The notes: a model not told the origin generated them from the letters alone. Shown: positions 18,954 through 27,551, counted from the first letter of the stretch. The stretch: DNA of 64,000 nt from Alicyclobacillus fastidiosus (GCF_026651875.1 NZ_CP104067.1:4454501-4518500), one strand, 5' to 3'. Program-made: numbers and translations.

Positions 18954-18982
18954 AAAAACTACCCGAGACATGCCCCGGGTAG
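18954..18982 (-). terminator. terminator of thioredoxin-like gene
   Basis: Minus-strand stem CTACCCG/CGGGTAG followed by TTTTT, 22 bases after the stop at 19005 and 34 bases before the GNAT fusion start. Confidence 0.8.
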
Positions 18983-19004
18983 CCTTGATCCTGGCACGAA
19001 AGGC

Positions 19005-19328
19005 TTACTTTTCGTATGCTTGGTCGAAAAACGACTCGACTTGCTCCTTCGACTTTGCGTCGCGGCTAAACAGTCGAGCGACCTCTTGTCCATTTTCATA
19101 TGCAATAAAGGTAGGAATCCCAAGAATCTCAAGTTTTTCGCCAAGGTCCGGCAATTCATCGCGATTTGCGCGAACCATCGAGAAGTCACTCGCGTACTTC
19201 TCTTCCCATTCGTCAAAATAGGGCTCAATTCGCTTGCAGTCTGGGCACCAATTGGCATAAAACTCAACCATGACGCGTCCGCGTTCGGTCGACGCCGCGT
19301 ATTCCTCGTTCGATTTAATCTGCTTCAC
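19005..19328 (-). CDS. thioredoxin-like protein (WCPDC)
   Basis: 107-residue single-domain thioredoxin fold with active site FYANWCPDCKRI near residues 25-36 and the cis-Pro in LGIPTFIAY. WCPDC rather than WCGPC suggests a specialised thiol oxidoreductase, as in the YtpP-like proteins of Bacillus. Start GTG 19328 follows AAGGGAGGC. It is a single-gene unit with its own terminator; TrxB at 15469-16431 is a plausible electron donor. Confidence 0.9.
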   Translation of the reverse strand: MKQIKSNEEYAASTERGRVMVEFYANWCPDCKRIEPYFDEWEEKYASDFSMVRANRDELPDLGEKLEILGIPTFIAYENGQEVARLFSRDAKSKEQVESFFDQAYEK

Positions 19329-19409
19329 GATGTAGCCTCCCTTCTTTGTCCCTTGTATTATAGCGCGTTCTTCACTCGTGGAGAAATATATAGAAGTGAA
19401 ACATAAGAA

Positions 19410-19436
19410 AGAGCGCCCGACATACACGCGCGCTCT
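19410..19436 (-). terminator. probable terminator of the DUF2294 gene
   Basis: Minus-strand stem AGAGCGC/GCGCTCT followed by TTCTTATG, 53 bases beyond the stop at 19490. Confidence 0.5.
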
Positions 19437-19489
19437 AAGCTTTTGTCAGCCGCCTGGTGTTCACATGTACGAAAATCAGATAATCTAGC

Positions 19490-20239
19490 TTATCCGTTCA
19501 CCTGATTGGCAAATGGCACGTGACCGAAATCCGAACCCATCGCTTTTTTCGAGTCCAGGACAAAGGTGATCACGCTCTTATCCGAGTCGAAATCCCAGTC
19601 GACGAAGATGTCCGCCACAGATCTACCAAGAATCGATTCGAAGTGGTTGTCATGATGCAGTAGACTTTTCTCCAAATTCGCTTTGACGCGACGCAGCGTC
19701 GGGGCGAGGCCCTCCCTCACCAGTTCCTTCTCGATGCGCACCAGGATGCCCGTGCGAATGACCACGACCGTCCGGGAATCGAGGATACATGAATAGAGTT
19801 CCTCTGGCACTTTTTGCGCCTGACGACTGATTTCTACTATCTCTTGTTCAAGGGGCAGTTTCCCCGCATACGTCTCCTGACAAGGGTCGCTGTCCGAAAA
19901 AGGCTCGAGGCCCACCCCAATCATCATTCCGGACCTGTTGTGGAACGCCCAATCGTAATAGAACTCACTCAGTTGGTTGCCCGTGACGATCTCGACATAC
20001 GCTCGGATTTGCGGGATGAGCGACGACATGAGCTGACGGCGTAACTCGAACACCGAGTTGCTCTGCCCACCTTCAATAAGCACTCGCTCCATCGGCGACA
20101 GGAAGTTTTTCAAGTACACACTCATCATCGTTCGCGATATGCACACGTGTACCGATTCTGGGCCTTTGCCAAAGTTGTCCCGAAGCAATTTCCCAATAAA
20201 GTTCGCGATTTGCTGGTTTCGTGTCTGCGTAGGGTCCAT
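19490..20239 (-). CDS. protein with two DUF2294 domains
   Basis: 249-residue soluble protein. The first half carries the DUF2294 pattern IANFIGKLLRDNFGKGPESV, KNFLSPMERVLIEGG and VEIVTGNQLSEF; the second half (from about 130) repeats a divergent copy ending GRSVADIFVDWDFDSDKS. Single-domain homologs of about 120 residues are common in Bacilli and their function is not established. Start ATG 20239 follows GGGGGGAGACGG; an upstream open stretch with Cys-rich codons has no ribosome site. Not linked to an obvious operon. Confidence 0.8.
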   Translation of the reverse strand: MDPTQTRNQQIANFIGKLLRDNFGKGPESVHVCISRTMMSVYLKNFLSPMERVLIEGGQSNSVFELRRQLMSSLIPQIRAYVEIVTGNQLSEFYYDWAFHNRSGMMIGVGLEPFSDSDPCQETYAGKLPLEQEIVEISRQAQKVPEELYSCILDSRTVVVIRTGILVRIEKELVREGLAPTLRRVKANLEKSLLHHDNHFESILGRSVADIFVDWDFDSDKSVITFVLDSKKAMGSDFGHVPFANQVNG

Positions 20240-20402
20240 CTCCGTCTCCCCCCACTCTAAACTGCACGTGCACAAATTAGGGTAATCTATCCCCACATCG
20301 GCTATGCACTGGAGTGATTGCGCGTTCGCACACCTGTTGCATAGGGCCTACGTCCGCGGGTCATGTTAATGCCCGTAGACGATGGTGAGAGGAGGAGTTC
20401 CG

Positions 20403-20666
20403 TTGGTCGACCATCCGACGAGCATGAACGAACAAAATCAGTTCACACAAGCCGCAAACTCCTTGGACAAAGCTGAGAACGCGGTAACCCAAGTGCAATC
20501 CCATCCGAACCAAACCGCCGTCGAACAGGCGGAAAACGCGATTTCCCACGCGAACAATGCCGTGGAGGAAGTTCAAGCCGCGACCAATCAGATCGCCGTA
20601 GAACGGCTCAACGACCGCCTCGAGACGGCAGTCGAAACGCTTTCTGAAACTAGGCGCACACAATGA
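20403..20666 (+). CDS. small coiled-coil protein, unknown function
   Basis: 87-residue, Ala/Glu/Gln/Asn-rich protein predicted to be almost entirely helical, with repeated AEN-A--A patterns (LDKAENAVTQVQ, VEQAENAISHANNAVEEVQ). Start TTG 20403 lies five bases after GGAGGAG; the in-frame GTG upstream has none. The pattern loosely recalls short DUF2524-like (YtzC) proteins, but I am not confident. No signal or membrane segment. Confidence 0.6.
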   Translation: MVDHPTSMNEQNQFTQAANSLDKAENAVTQVQSHPNQTAVEQAENAISHANNAVEEVQAATNQIAVERLNDRLETAVETLSETRRTQ

Positions 20667-20735
20667 ACGGTTTGCAAAGCCACCCCATATTGTAAAGCAA
20701 AGGGTTGTTCGATCTCGCTCGGGGGGGTGCGCTTG

Positions 20736-20897
20736 ATGAAACTCAACACGTTCGTCAAGTTGGGGTCGCTCGCATTCGGAGTGGCGCGCGACGAGAAAGT
20801 ACAGGAGCTATTCAAAATGGCCCACAAAGGAGCCAAGCGGCGTGGACTACTTCAACCGCCGCCGTACGGCGGATGGGGTAATCAGGGCAAGAAGTGA
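20736..20897 (+). CDS. small basic protein, unknown function
   Basis: 53-residue open frame, ATG 20736 preceded by a run of G (GGGGGGGTGCGC), stop at 20897, 21 bases before the convergent kinase stop. The protein begins MKLNTFVKLGSLAFGVARDE, has a basic helix (MAHKGAKRRG) and a Pro/Gly tail (QPPPYGGWGNQGKK). It shows clear codon structure and a good ribosome site but no recognisable domain. It probably forms a two-gene unit with the small coiled-coil gene 69 bases upstream. Confidence 0.55.
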   Translation: MKLNTFVKLGSLAFGVARDEKVQELFKMAHKGAKRRGLLQPPPYGGWGNQGKK

Positions 20898-20918
20898 CGA
20901 GAGGCACGCGAAGCGCCA

Positions 20919-23312
20919 TCACAAATTCGCCGCGTCGCGCCGCTTTGGCAAACGCACAAGGACGGTGGTTCCCCGCCCGACGACGCTGTCGATGTGCAGC
21001 GAACCACCGTGCGCTTGCACAATGCGCCGACTCACCAAAAGCCCCAGTCCCGTCCCCCGCTCCTTCGTCGTAAAAAAGGGATTCCCCAACTGCGCCAAGT
21101 GTTCGTGCGGAATGCCCGCACCCGTGTCCCGAACGGATATCTCCACCAGCTCCGGCCATTCCTCGACCACCAGGTACACCTGTCCCCCTTCACCTGTGGC
21201 CTCCAGCGCGTTCTTGATAACATTCACCAAAACCTGTTTGACTTGATTCGGATCACAGTGGATAAGCGAAGGCGTGTCGGTACACTGCACAAATAGGGAC
21301 ACTCCGTACAGAAGCGCCTGTGCGTTCATCAGGGCGACGACATCTCGCACGATATCCGTGATGAAATACGGCCGAAAAAGGGCGCCAGAGGGCTTCGCCA
21401 ATGCCATCATCTCGCCGGCGATCAGATCTATCCGGCTGATTTCATCCCTCATAATCTTCAGATACATCGACTGCGTCGGTGTCGCGCCTTCCTCCAACAG
21501 TCGGCAAAACCCCTGAATCGCCGTCAATGGATTGCGAATTTCATGGGCGATGCCCGCCGCCAATTGCCCAACGCCGGACAGTTTGTCCGAGGAGCGAAAG
21601 ATCTCCTCCGCCCGCTTTCGCTCCGTCATGTCCTCGAGCACGAGAAAGGCACCTTCCACTCCGCGATCCGTGGTAATAATCGGTACCCACGTGACCGCTA
21701 CGCTGATGGAATGGCCTTGTCGATGCCGCATCACCGTCTCAAACTCCGCCTCAGGCGGCGCTTCGTGTGGCGTGCGCTCGACGACATTCTGCGCCATCCA
21801 GTGCTCAATCTGCCGATGGCCTTCCTCTAGAAACAACGATTTCACGTGGTCACACCCCAACAGCTCCGCCAGCGTGTAGCCGAGGATGCGCTCGCTCGCG
21901 TGATTCGCTTCCACAATGCGCCCTGAGAGATCTACCGCCAAAATCGCATTCGGATGGTGATGGACCAGCGATTGATAGCGCTCTTCACTCATTCTTTGCT
22001 TACGCTCAGCCCTTTTTCGATCCGACACATCGCGAACCACCGCCACGAAGCCGGATCGGCCGCCGTCGTCGTGAATGCTGCTCAAGGTCACGTCGACGTC
22101 GAGGTGCTGACCTGTTTTCGTCCGGGCGACCGTCTCGTACGTCGTCACGGGACCCTTTGCCATCTGCAGCCGATCTAGGTGGATGCCCGCCAAGTCGGCG
22201 ACAAAGAGGCTGACCACCTCGTCCGCCTTCCACCCAAACACCTCTTCAAAAGCGGGATTGACATCGAGAACGATGCCACTGGGTTCAAGAAACAAAATCG
22301 GGTCGGTCGAATGGTGGACGAACGACGCCAAAAGGTCCTGAGTGGTCCGGAGTTCTCGATGCATCTGGCGGATGCGCGAGATGTCGTTTAACACGACATA
22401 CCTTCCGTGCACCGCCCCATTTATCGTGATGGGAACAGAAACCCACATGATTTGCCGGAGGAACTCAGGAATGTCCTCAGACTCTCGAGGATGAGCGTTC
22501 CACTCGATCTTCTCGACGTCGACGCCTGCGTGTTTCATCAGCCGGTCAAAGGATTGACCGACAAGTTGCTGCCTGGCCCACCCGAACATCCGAACGAACG
22601 ACCGATTGACATCTCGGATCACGTCCCCCGAGTCGAGCCTTAAGACGGCAAACGGATGGTTCCTGAACAAGGATTCATACGCCTGAAAGGCAGAGTGCGT
22701 ATGCTGGCTGTCCAGTGCTGCTGCGAAGTGCTCTGCGATGAGCGCCAACACCTGAACGTCGTGATTAGTCAGTTTTCGTTGTGAGCGATGGTACACAACA
22801 AAGCACCCGTAAAAATGCTCAGAGGTTGAGACAGGGACAAGCCAAGGACCCCTGTGGGGAAACTCACCGTGTGGAAGCAGTCTAATCATGTCTGCTTCAC
22901 CGTCTAATTTATTCAAGTCGAAAACACCTGACGCGTTCGTCACATGCGCTAGAAAGCTTCTGAACTGCAACAATCGATCCACATACCGGCGAATCTCCAG
23001 CGGAGCGTTTTCGTACCCCGGCCCCGGCCGTAGACTGCCGTCGAATGGCTCGTGAATCAGCGTGATACAACCGTCGTAATCGAATTGGACAACACACGAT
23101 ACGAGATCAGAAAACATGCGGTCTACTCTTTGCTCGGTCATAAACAGGTTCACGTTTCCTGCGTTGCTCAGTGCCACAACGCTCACACCCTTGTCATCGC
23201 TCTGAAAATTCCATGATATTCCCTTTACATATGATAACAGGATTTGTTCAATCGATGCTAGACACTTATGTAGGATCGCGGACAATTCCAACGTTGTCGA
23301 AGAGGTAATCAT
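20919..23312 (-). CDS. multi-PAS sensor histidine kinase (sporulation-kinase-like)
   Basis: About 797-residue cytoplasmic kinase. Order: N-terminal GAF-like region (first ~180 residues), three PAS domains (around NHPFAVLRLDSGDV, STDPILFLEPSGIV and HPNAILAVDLSGRI, each followed by a PAC-type strand), HisKA with phospho-His in AAGIAHEIRNPLTA, and HATPase with N box NVIKNALEA, G1 DTGAGIP, F box FFTTKERG and G2 GTGLGL. No membrane segments and no adjacent response regulator, which fits an orphan kinase feeding a phosphorelay such as Spo0F/Spo0A. Start: ATG 23312 with AGGT is preferred; GTG 23378 has no ribosome site. The target is inference. Confidence 0.9.
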   Translation of the reverse strand: MITSSTTLELSAILHKCLASIEQILLSYVKGISWNFQSDDKGVSVVALSNAGNVNLFMTEQRVDRMFSDLVSCVVQFDYDGCITLIHEPFDGSLRPGPGYENAPLEIRRYVDRLLQFRSFLAHVTNASGVFDLNKLDGEADMIRLLPHGEFPHRGPWLVPVSTSEHFYGCFVVYHRSQRKLTNHDVQVLALIAEHFAAALDSQHTHSAFQAYESLFRNHPFAVLRLDSGDVIRDVNRSFVRMFGWARQQLVGQSFDRLMKHAGVDVEKIEWNAHPRESEDIPEFLRQIMWVSVPITINGAVHGRYVVLNDISRIRQMHRELRTTQDLLASFVHHSTDPILFLEPSGIVLDVNPAFEEVFGWKADEVVSLFVADLAGIHLDRLQMAKGPVTTYETVARTKTGQHLDVDVTLSSIHDDGGRSGFVAVVRDVSDRKRAERKQRMSEERYQSLVHHHPNAILAVDLSGRIVEANHASERILGYTLAELLGCDHVKSLFLEEGHRQIEHWMAQNVVERTPHEAPPEAEFETVMRHRQGHSISVAVTWVPIITTDRGVEGAFLVLEDMTERKRAEEIFRSSDKLSGVGQLAAGIAHEIRNPLTAIQGFCRLLEEGATPTQSMYLKIMRDEISRIDLIAGEMMALAKPSGALFRPYFITDIVRDVVALMNAQALLYGVSLFVQCTDTPSLIHCDPNQVKQVLVNVIKNALEATGEGGQVYLVVEEWPELVEISVRDTGAGIPHEHLAQLGNPFFTTKERGTGLGLLVSRRIVQAHGGSLHIDSVVGRGTTVLVRLPKRRDAANL

Positions 23313-23422
23313 GCGGCGACCTGGAGAGCGAATTGGGGCAAACGGTGGAATCTGAATCAGTGCGACAGGATACCCCACATCACCAAACTAGGGCACGGGG
23401 CACGAAAAAACAGGAAGGAGCC

Positions 23423-23454
23423 CGCCTGATGCGTCGGCACATACGCACCAGGCG
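23423..23454 (-). other. 12-bp hairpin in the kinase leader
   Basis: CGCCTGATGCGT (23423-23434) pairs with ACGCACCAGGCG (23443-23454) with one mismatch, across an 8-base loop. It lies between the putative -10 and the kinase start; a T-run follows about 14 bases later on the minus strand. Confidence 0.5.
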
Positions 23455-23492
23455 GCGAAGACGGGGTTGGGATGAACTACATCTTCACAAGC

Positions 23493-23501
23493 ATTGTACC
23501 A
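23493..23501 (-). promoter_or_regulatory. extended -10 promoter candidate for the kinase gene
   Basis: Minus-strand TGGTACAAT matches an extended -10 (TGnTATAAT) and lies in AT-rich DNA about 180 bases before the kinase start. No good -35 is visible. Confidence 0.45.
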
Positions 23502-23533
23502 TATGTTTGATAATTTAGATAATTTAATTTTGG

Positions 23534-23560
23534 AAAAAAATAGGGCGAACTCATTCGCCC
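23534..23560 (-). terminator. terminator of small gene at 23629-23799
   Basis: Minus-strand stem GGGCGAA/TTCGCCC with a 4-base loop followed by TATTTTTTT, 68 bases past the stop at 23629. Confidence 0.8.
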
Positions 23561-23628
23561 ATTGATGAGGAGTGGCGTGGACAGCCAGCAAAGATATGTG
23601 GGAAATCCCACTTCGGCTCCCTACCGTC

Positions 23629-23799
23629 TCAGGTCGAGAGCCGACGAAACGTTACAACGAGTTGATTTCCGATTCTTCGAATATCAATTATTTTCACTTC
23701 TTGCCGATCAACCGCACTCTTTAGTTCGTTGATAAGAACCTGATTTTTTGCTTCATCGGCTTGCGTGAAAATCACTGTTTCAAATGGCTGTTCAAGCAT
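23629..23799 (-). CDS. small protein, unknown function
   Basis: 56-residue open frame; ATG 23799 preceded by TTGGGGGCGAG. The protein starts MLEQPFETVIFTQADEAKNQ and ends with two hydrophobic strand-like stretches (VKIIDIRRIG, LVVTFRRLST), suggesting a compact alpha/beta fold. A strong terminator downstream supports expression. The frame is open to 23913 but without a good ribosome site. No family recognised; short Bacillus sporulation proteins (YlzJ/YrzI size class) are only a size comparison. Confidence 0.5.
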   Translation of the reverse strand: MLEQPFETVIFTQADEAKNQVLINELKSAVDRQEVKIIDIRRIGNQLVVTFRRLST

Positions 23800-24079
23800 A
23801 TGAACTCGCCCCCAATCGTCACGCAGACCGCTCGTCGCAGAACCTTCCAGCATCGGTGTACCACAAGTTCGGGTGACGTGAATCAGCCGATAACAGAATG
23901 ATAAGAATTGCACGTCTGCGCGTCAACGGCATATGTAATGTTAACTAACATGTAGTGAGTTTTTATTTTATTGAAGTGAATAAAACTGACATAAGGATGT
24001 GGGCTTCGAATGCGAGGAGAGCGTGGCGCCACGAGTGCAACGTTGCGCCACCACTATACATTCCCATCAATAAAAATGC
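23800..24079. other. AT-rich intergenic region
   Basis: About 280 bases between the small gene and the fruA terminator. The stretch 23930-24000 is notably AT-rich and may hold the promoter of the small gene, but no clear hexamer pair or gene is seen. Confidence 0.35.
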
Positions 24080-24124
24080 AAAAAGGTGACCTAAACGCAC
24101 ATCCGGGCGTACGTTCAGGTCACC
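24080..24124 (-). terminator. terminator of the fruRKA operon
   Basis: Minus-strand 13-bp stem (GGTGACCTGAACG/CGTTTAGGTCACC) followed by TTTTT, about 80 bases downstream of the fruA stop. Confidence 0.85.
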
Positions 24125-24206
24125 CCTACACGCTTCGCGACAGCCTACTCCGGCGTGCCACTGATTGATGCGGCCTGCTGCTCACGCGCCGAGGCCATTG
24201 ACTGTC

Positions 24207-25616
24207 TCAGGCCTCGACTCGCTTTTTCAGCGAAGACACGAGAATTGCGGCAACGAGTGCGCCGATGACGATAGCGACGATGTACCAGTACCAGTGGCCA
24301 ATCAGCCAGAAAACGAAGATCCCCCCGTGTGGTGCTGGTGAGGTCACCTTAAACAGCATCGTCAGAGCGCCAGTGATAGCAGAGCCGACCATAATCGAGG
24401 GAATTACGCGCAGTGGGTCGCGCGTCGCAAATGGAATCGCACCCTCCGTGATGAAGCAGGCGCCCAAGATGAGTGCCGCCTTGCCCGCATCTCGTTCATC
24501 CCGTGTGTATTTACGGCTCGAGATAAACGTGGAAATTGCCATCGCCAGTGGCGGTACCATACCCGCCCCCATCACGGCGGCCATAATGGTTTTCGCCTCG
24601 ACCGTTCCGGTCGGCAGCAAGCCTACGGCGAAGAAGTAAGCCACCTTGTTGAACGGTCCGCCCATGTCAAAGGCCATCATCAGGCCGAGAAGCAAGCCGA
24701 GCCCGATCGATCCACTCGCCCCCAGGTGTGTAAGGCCGTTTGATATCGCGTGCATGAGTGCGGCAATCGGGTGCCCGAGGACGTAAATCATCAGGAGGCC
24801 TGTGATGCCGACGGTCAGGACCGGCATGATGAGGACGGTCTTGACGCCTTCCAGCGTCCGCGGCACCTTGATCACCTTTTTCAATCCCACGGTCAGGTAG
24901 CCCGCGAGAAATCCGGCGATAATTCCACCGATGTACCCGGCACTGGCGTGGGCTTCGCCGTACATGCCACCTTGCGTGCCAATCCAGCCGCCGACCAGCC
25001 CCGCCGCAAACGCGGGCCGGTCACCGATAGACTGCGCGATAAATGCCGCTAGAATGGGCACGAACAGCGCAAAGGCCGAGCCGCCGCCGATGTTGTTAAA
25101 CGCGACCGACAACGACTGTTTCTGGTTGAGGTCAATCGCCACGGACAGGGCGATAAAAATTCCACCAGAGATGACGAGTGGGAGCATGTTCGACACGCCG
25201 TTCATCAAGTGTCGATACACCGCCGGTTGTCCAGATTTCCGAGCGTTCTTTTGCTCCTGAATGTCCGCTAAATAGCCGTCTGTCGAAGACTCGCTGACGA
25301 CCGTTCCATAGACCGGGGCGGTCGCGGATTCCTCAATCAGCGCCCCCGCGTCCTTAATTGCGGCCGTGACGGAGGTCTGCAGCACCTTTTTACCGACGAA
25401 TCGATCCAGCTCAACTTTTTTGTCTGCAGCGATGATGACGGCGTCCGCCTCGGCGATTTCAGCAGCCGTCAACGTCCCCTCTGACCCCCCAGCGCCCTGA
25501 GTCTCTACGCGCATGTCGATGCCGAGCTGTTTGGCTGCCTGCTCGAGTGCCTCTTGTGCCATAAACGTGTGGGCGATGCCTGTGGGGCACGCCGTGATGG
25601 CGACGATTTTACTCAC
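24207..25616 (-). CDS. fruA: PTS fructose transporter subunit EIIBC
   Basis: 469-residue permease. The N-terminal EIIB-Fru domain carries the phospho-Cys C10 in ITACPTGIAHTFMAQEAL; a linker near 120-135 leads to the EIIC domain with about nine membrane segments (GGIFIALSVAIDL, MMAFDMGGPFNKVAYFFAVG, PPLAMAISTFIS). It imports fructose and releases fructose-1-phosphate. Unlike B. subtilis FruA it has no EIIA domain; that function is supplied by the separate gene at 27939. The ATG overlaps the fruK stop by 4 bases (ATGA), indicating translational coupling. Confidence 0.95.
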   Translation of the reverse strand: MSKIVAITACPTGIAHTFMAQEALEQAAKQLGIDMRVETQGAGGSEGTLTAAEIAEADAVIIAADKKVELDRFVGKKVLQTSVTAAIKDAGALIEESATAPVYGTVVSESSTDGYLADIQEQKNARKSGQPAVYRHLMNGVSNMLPLVISGGIFIALSVAIDLNQKQSLSVAFNNIGGGSAFALFVPILAAFIAQSIGDRPAFAAGLVGGWIGTQGGMYGEAHASAGYIGGIIAGFLAGYLTVGLKKVIKVPRTLEGVKTVLIMPVLTVGITGLLMIYVLGHPIAALMHAISNGLTHLGASGSIGLGLLLGLMMAFDMGGPFNKVAYFFAVGLLPTGTVEAKTIMAAVMGAGMVPPLAMAISTFISSRKYTRDERDAGKAALILGACFITEGAIPFATRDPLRVIPSIMVGSAITGALTMLFKVTSPAPHGGIFVFWLIGHWYWYIVAIVIGALVAAILVSSLKKRVEA

Positions 25617-26593
25617 GATTTACTCCTCCAATCCACAATGTCCGTACTCGCCAGACATGTTTCGATATCCACTTGCGACGGGTGCATATTCCCTGGCTTT
25701 TGAACTTTCGCCGTACCCGCTGCAGCTGCAAAGCGAACGGTGTCGTACAGGGAAAACCGGTGAAAAATACCATATAAAAGACCGGCGACCACCGTGTCCC
25801 CGGCACCCACAGAGGACACCACTGGGACAGACGGAACGCGAACGTGAATTGCGGCGGAGGACGTCACCGCCGCAAGTCCCTCCTCGCCGAGCGACACCAC
25901 GACGAGTCCGACACCAGCGTCTACGAGCTGTGCAGCTGCGCGCATCACCTCCTCGAGATTGTGCAGAGTAAGCCCTGTGAGCTGTTCGAGTTCGTGCTGA
26001 TTGGGCTTGATGACGTCGGGACAGGCCTTAAGTCCAAGCTCGAGCGCCACGCCGCTGGCGTCTAACAGGGTCTTGATGTCGCTCTGTTTCGCCCAAGAGA
26101 TGGTGTTCTGATACCAGTGATTCGGGCAACCAGCCGGAAGGTTTCCACACAGCGCCAACCAGGAGTTGGGCTCACAGAGCGTTCGCAGCGTATCGCCAAA
26201 CGCACGCCATTCGTCGTCCGTGAAGGCTGGCGCAGGACTGTTCAATTCTGTGAGCGTACCGGCCTCGTCAATCACCTTGACATTCATGCGTGATTCGTTG
26301 GCGATGCGGACAAATTTGGAATCCACCCCCTGGCTCAAGAGGGCTTCGTGCAACCAATCTCCGCGCCGTCCGCCAAGGAAACCTGTCGCGACGGTCGGGA
26401 CGCTCAAACTAGCCAACATTTTTGCGACGTTGAGCCCTTTGCCCCCGGCGTGTTGGAGGGGGGTGGGGACCCGATGGAGTGTTCCAGGCTCTAGGTGTTT
26501 TACCGACACGAACAAGTCCACCGCCGGGTTCAATGTGACGGTGATGACGCGTCCTTTCGTGCTCTCGTGTTCTGTTACTCCTTGTCTCTCCAT
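25613..26593 (-). CDS. fruK: 1-phosphofructokinase
   Basis: 326-residue PfkB-family kinase that phosphorylates fructose-1-phosphate to fructose-1,6-bisphosphate. N-terminal TVTLNPAVD motif, GGKGLNVAKML substrate loop, and the catalytic GAGDTVVAGLLYG with its Asp base near residue 260. Start ATG 26593 has TAGGAGAG; it follows fruR by 11 bases and overlaps fruA by 4. A tagatose-6-phosphate kinase role is the family alternative but the fru context decides. Confidence 0.95.
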   Translation of the reverse strand: MERQGVTEHESTKGRVITVTLNPAVDLFVSVKHLEPGTLHRVPTPLQHAGGKGLNVAKMLASLSVPTVATGFLGGRRGDWLHEALLSQGVDSKFVRIANESRMNVKVIDEAGTLTELNSPAPAFTDDEWRAFGDTLRTLCEPNSWLALCGNLPAGCPNHWYQNTISWAKQSDIKTLLDASGVALELGLKACPDVIKPNQHELEQLTGLTLHNLEEVMRAAAQLVDAGVGLVVVSLGEEGLAAVTSSAAIHVRVPSVPVVSSVGAGDTVVAGLLYGIFHRFSLYDTVRFAAAAGTAKVQKPGNMHPSQVDIETCLASTDIVDWRSKS

Positions 26594-26604
26594 TGCTTTC
26601 TCTC

Positions 26605-27378
26605 CTAGAAATCTCTGTCGTCTGCTGCGGTCACCCGCACACCGAAGTCCACGAGGGCCTGTACCAGAGGGCTATCGTCAATTTGTTCATCCGTGATGAG
26701 CCCGTCAATGCGGTTCAACGGACACACCTGGACAAAACTAACTTGCGAAACCTTGGTCGCATCCGCGACGACGATGGTCCGTTTGGCGCTCGTCACCATC
26801 GCCCGCTTCGTCGCAGCTTCCACTGCGTTCGGCGTCGTAACACCACCGGGGTGGATGCCGTTTGCCCCTAAGAACAAGACGTCTACGTGCAATTGCGACA
26901 GCATTTGTTCGGTGAAGGGCCCGACGAGCGCCCCTGTCGTCTGGCGCAGTTCCCCGCCGAGCATGACGACGTGAACAGTTGGATTGCTCTGAAGCTCCGC
27001 TGCGATGGCAACACTATTTGTGACAACGGTTACATTGCGAGCAGAGATGTGCTTGGCAATTTGGATAGTCGTCGTACCTGCGTCGAGAAGCACGATCTCC
27101 CCATCTTTTACCATACCCGCCGCCAGCTGCCCGATACGCTCTTTGGCACCCGAGTTTTGCACGTTCTTTTCTTGATAAGTCGGCTCAAATCCAGCGATTT
27201 CGGCCGCTATGGCACCGCCGTGCGTCCGTTTTAACTGACCCAACTCCTCGAGTTCCTGCAGATCTCGACGAATGGTTGACTCAGAACTGGAGAAAATTTG
27301 TGCCAAGTCCGCCACCGTCACTCGCTTGTGCTGATTTAGATACGCGACGATGTGGGCCTTTCGCTCGTCAGCAAACAC
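26605..27378 (-). CDS. fruR: DeoR-family fructose operon repressor FruR
   Basis: 257-residue regulator: N-terminal winged HTH (VTVADLAQIFSSSESTIRRDLQELEE) with the DeoR signature, then a DeoRC sugar-phosphate sensor domain (LLDAGTTTIQIAKHI, FLGANGIHPGGVTTPN, VVADATKVSQVSF). By family it binds fructose-1-phosphate or fructose-1,6-bisphosphate to release its operator. Start: GTG 27378 gives the canonical MFADERKAHIV N-terminus with AGAGG upstream; GTG 27390 is too close to that site. First gene of fruR-fruK-fruA, so it is autoregulated if it represses the promoter at 27480-27509. Confidence 0.93.
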   Translation of the reverse strand: MFADERKAHIVAYLNQHKRVTVADLAQIFSSSESTIRRDLQELEELGQLKRTHGGAIAAEIAGFEPTYQEKNVQNSGAKERIGQLAAGMVKDGEIVLLDAGTTTIQIAKHISARNVTVVTNSVAIAAELQSNPTVHVVMLGGELRQTTGALVGPFTEQMLSQLHVDVLFLGANGIHPGGVTTPNAVEAATKRAMVTSAKRTIVVADATKVSQVSFVQVCPLNRIDGLITDEQIDDSPLVQALVDFGVRVTAADDRDF

Positions 27379-27455
27379 AGGGAACACCACCTCTCACCAT
27401 TGTGCGGTGTTTTGAGTATTTAAGCGCATACAGCTTCAAATACATGAGTAAATGC

Positions 27456-27480
27456 GCTTGTTTGTGATTGATTGTGCTCA
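27456..27480 (-). promoter_or_regulatory. putative FruR operator
   Basis: Directly after the fru -10 box the minus strand reads CACAATCAATCACAAACAAG, with CAATCA/CAATCA/CAAACA repeats like those bound by DeoR-family regulators. Position over the transcription start fits a repressor site. Inferred, not proven. Confidence 0.4.
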
Positions 27481-27509
27481 TTATATGGTTTACAATTGAA
27501 TGGTGTCAA
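27480..27509 (-). promoter_or_regulatory. sigma-A promoter of fruRKA
   Basis: Perfect consensus hexamers on the minus strand, TTGACA (27504-27509) and TATAAT (27480-27485), with an 18-base spacer, about 100 bases before fruR. Confidence 0.85.
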
Positions 27510-27516
27510 CCACAAT

Positions 27517-27551
27517 TTGAAAACGCTTAGATTTGGTTGAAAACGCTTAGA
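27517..27551 (+). promoter_or_regulatory. tandem cre-like boxes between the fru and pts promoters
   Basis: The 15-mer TTGAAAACGCTTAGA occurs twice as an exact direct repeat (27517-27531 and 27537-27551), exactly 20 bp apart, two helical turns. Each matches the cre consensus WTGNAARCGNWWWCA at 14 of 15 positions. The second copy overlaps the -35 of the ptsH promoter; the first lies 8 bp from the fru -35. CcpA binding is the likely function. Confidence 0.75.
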
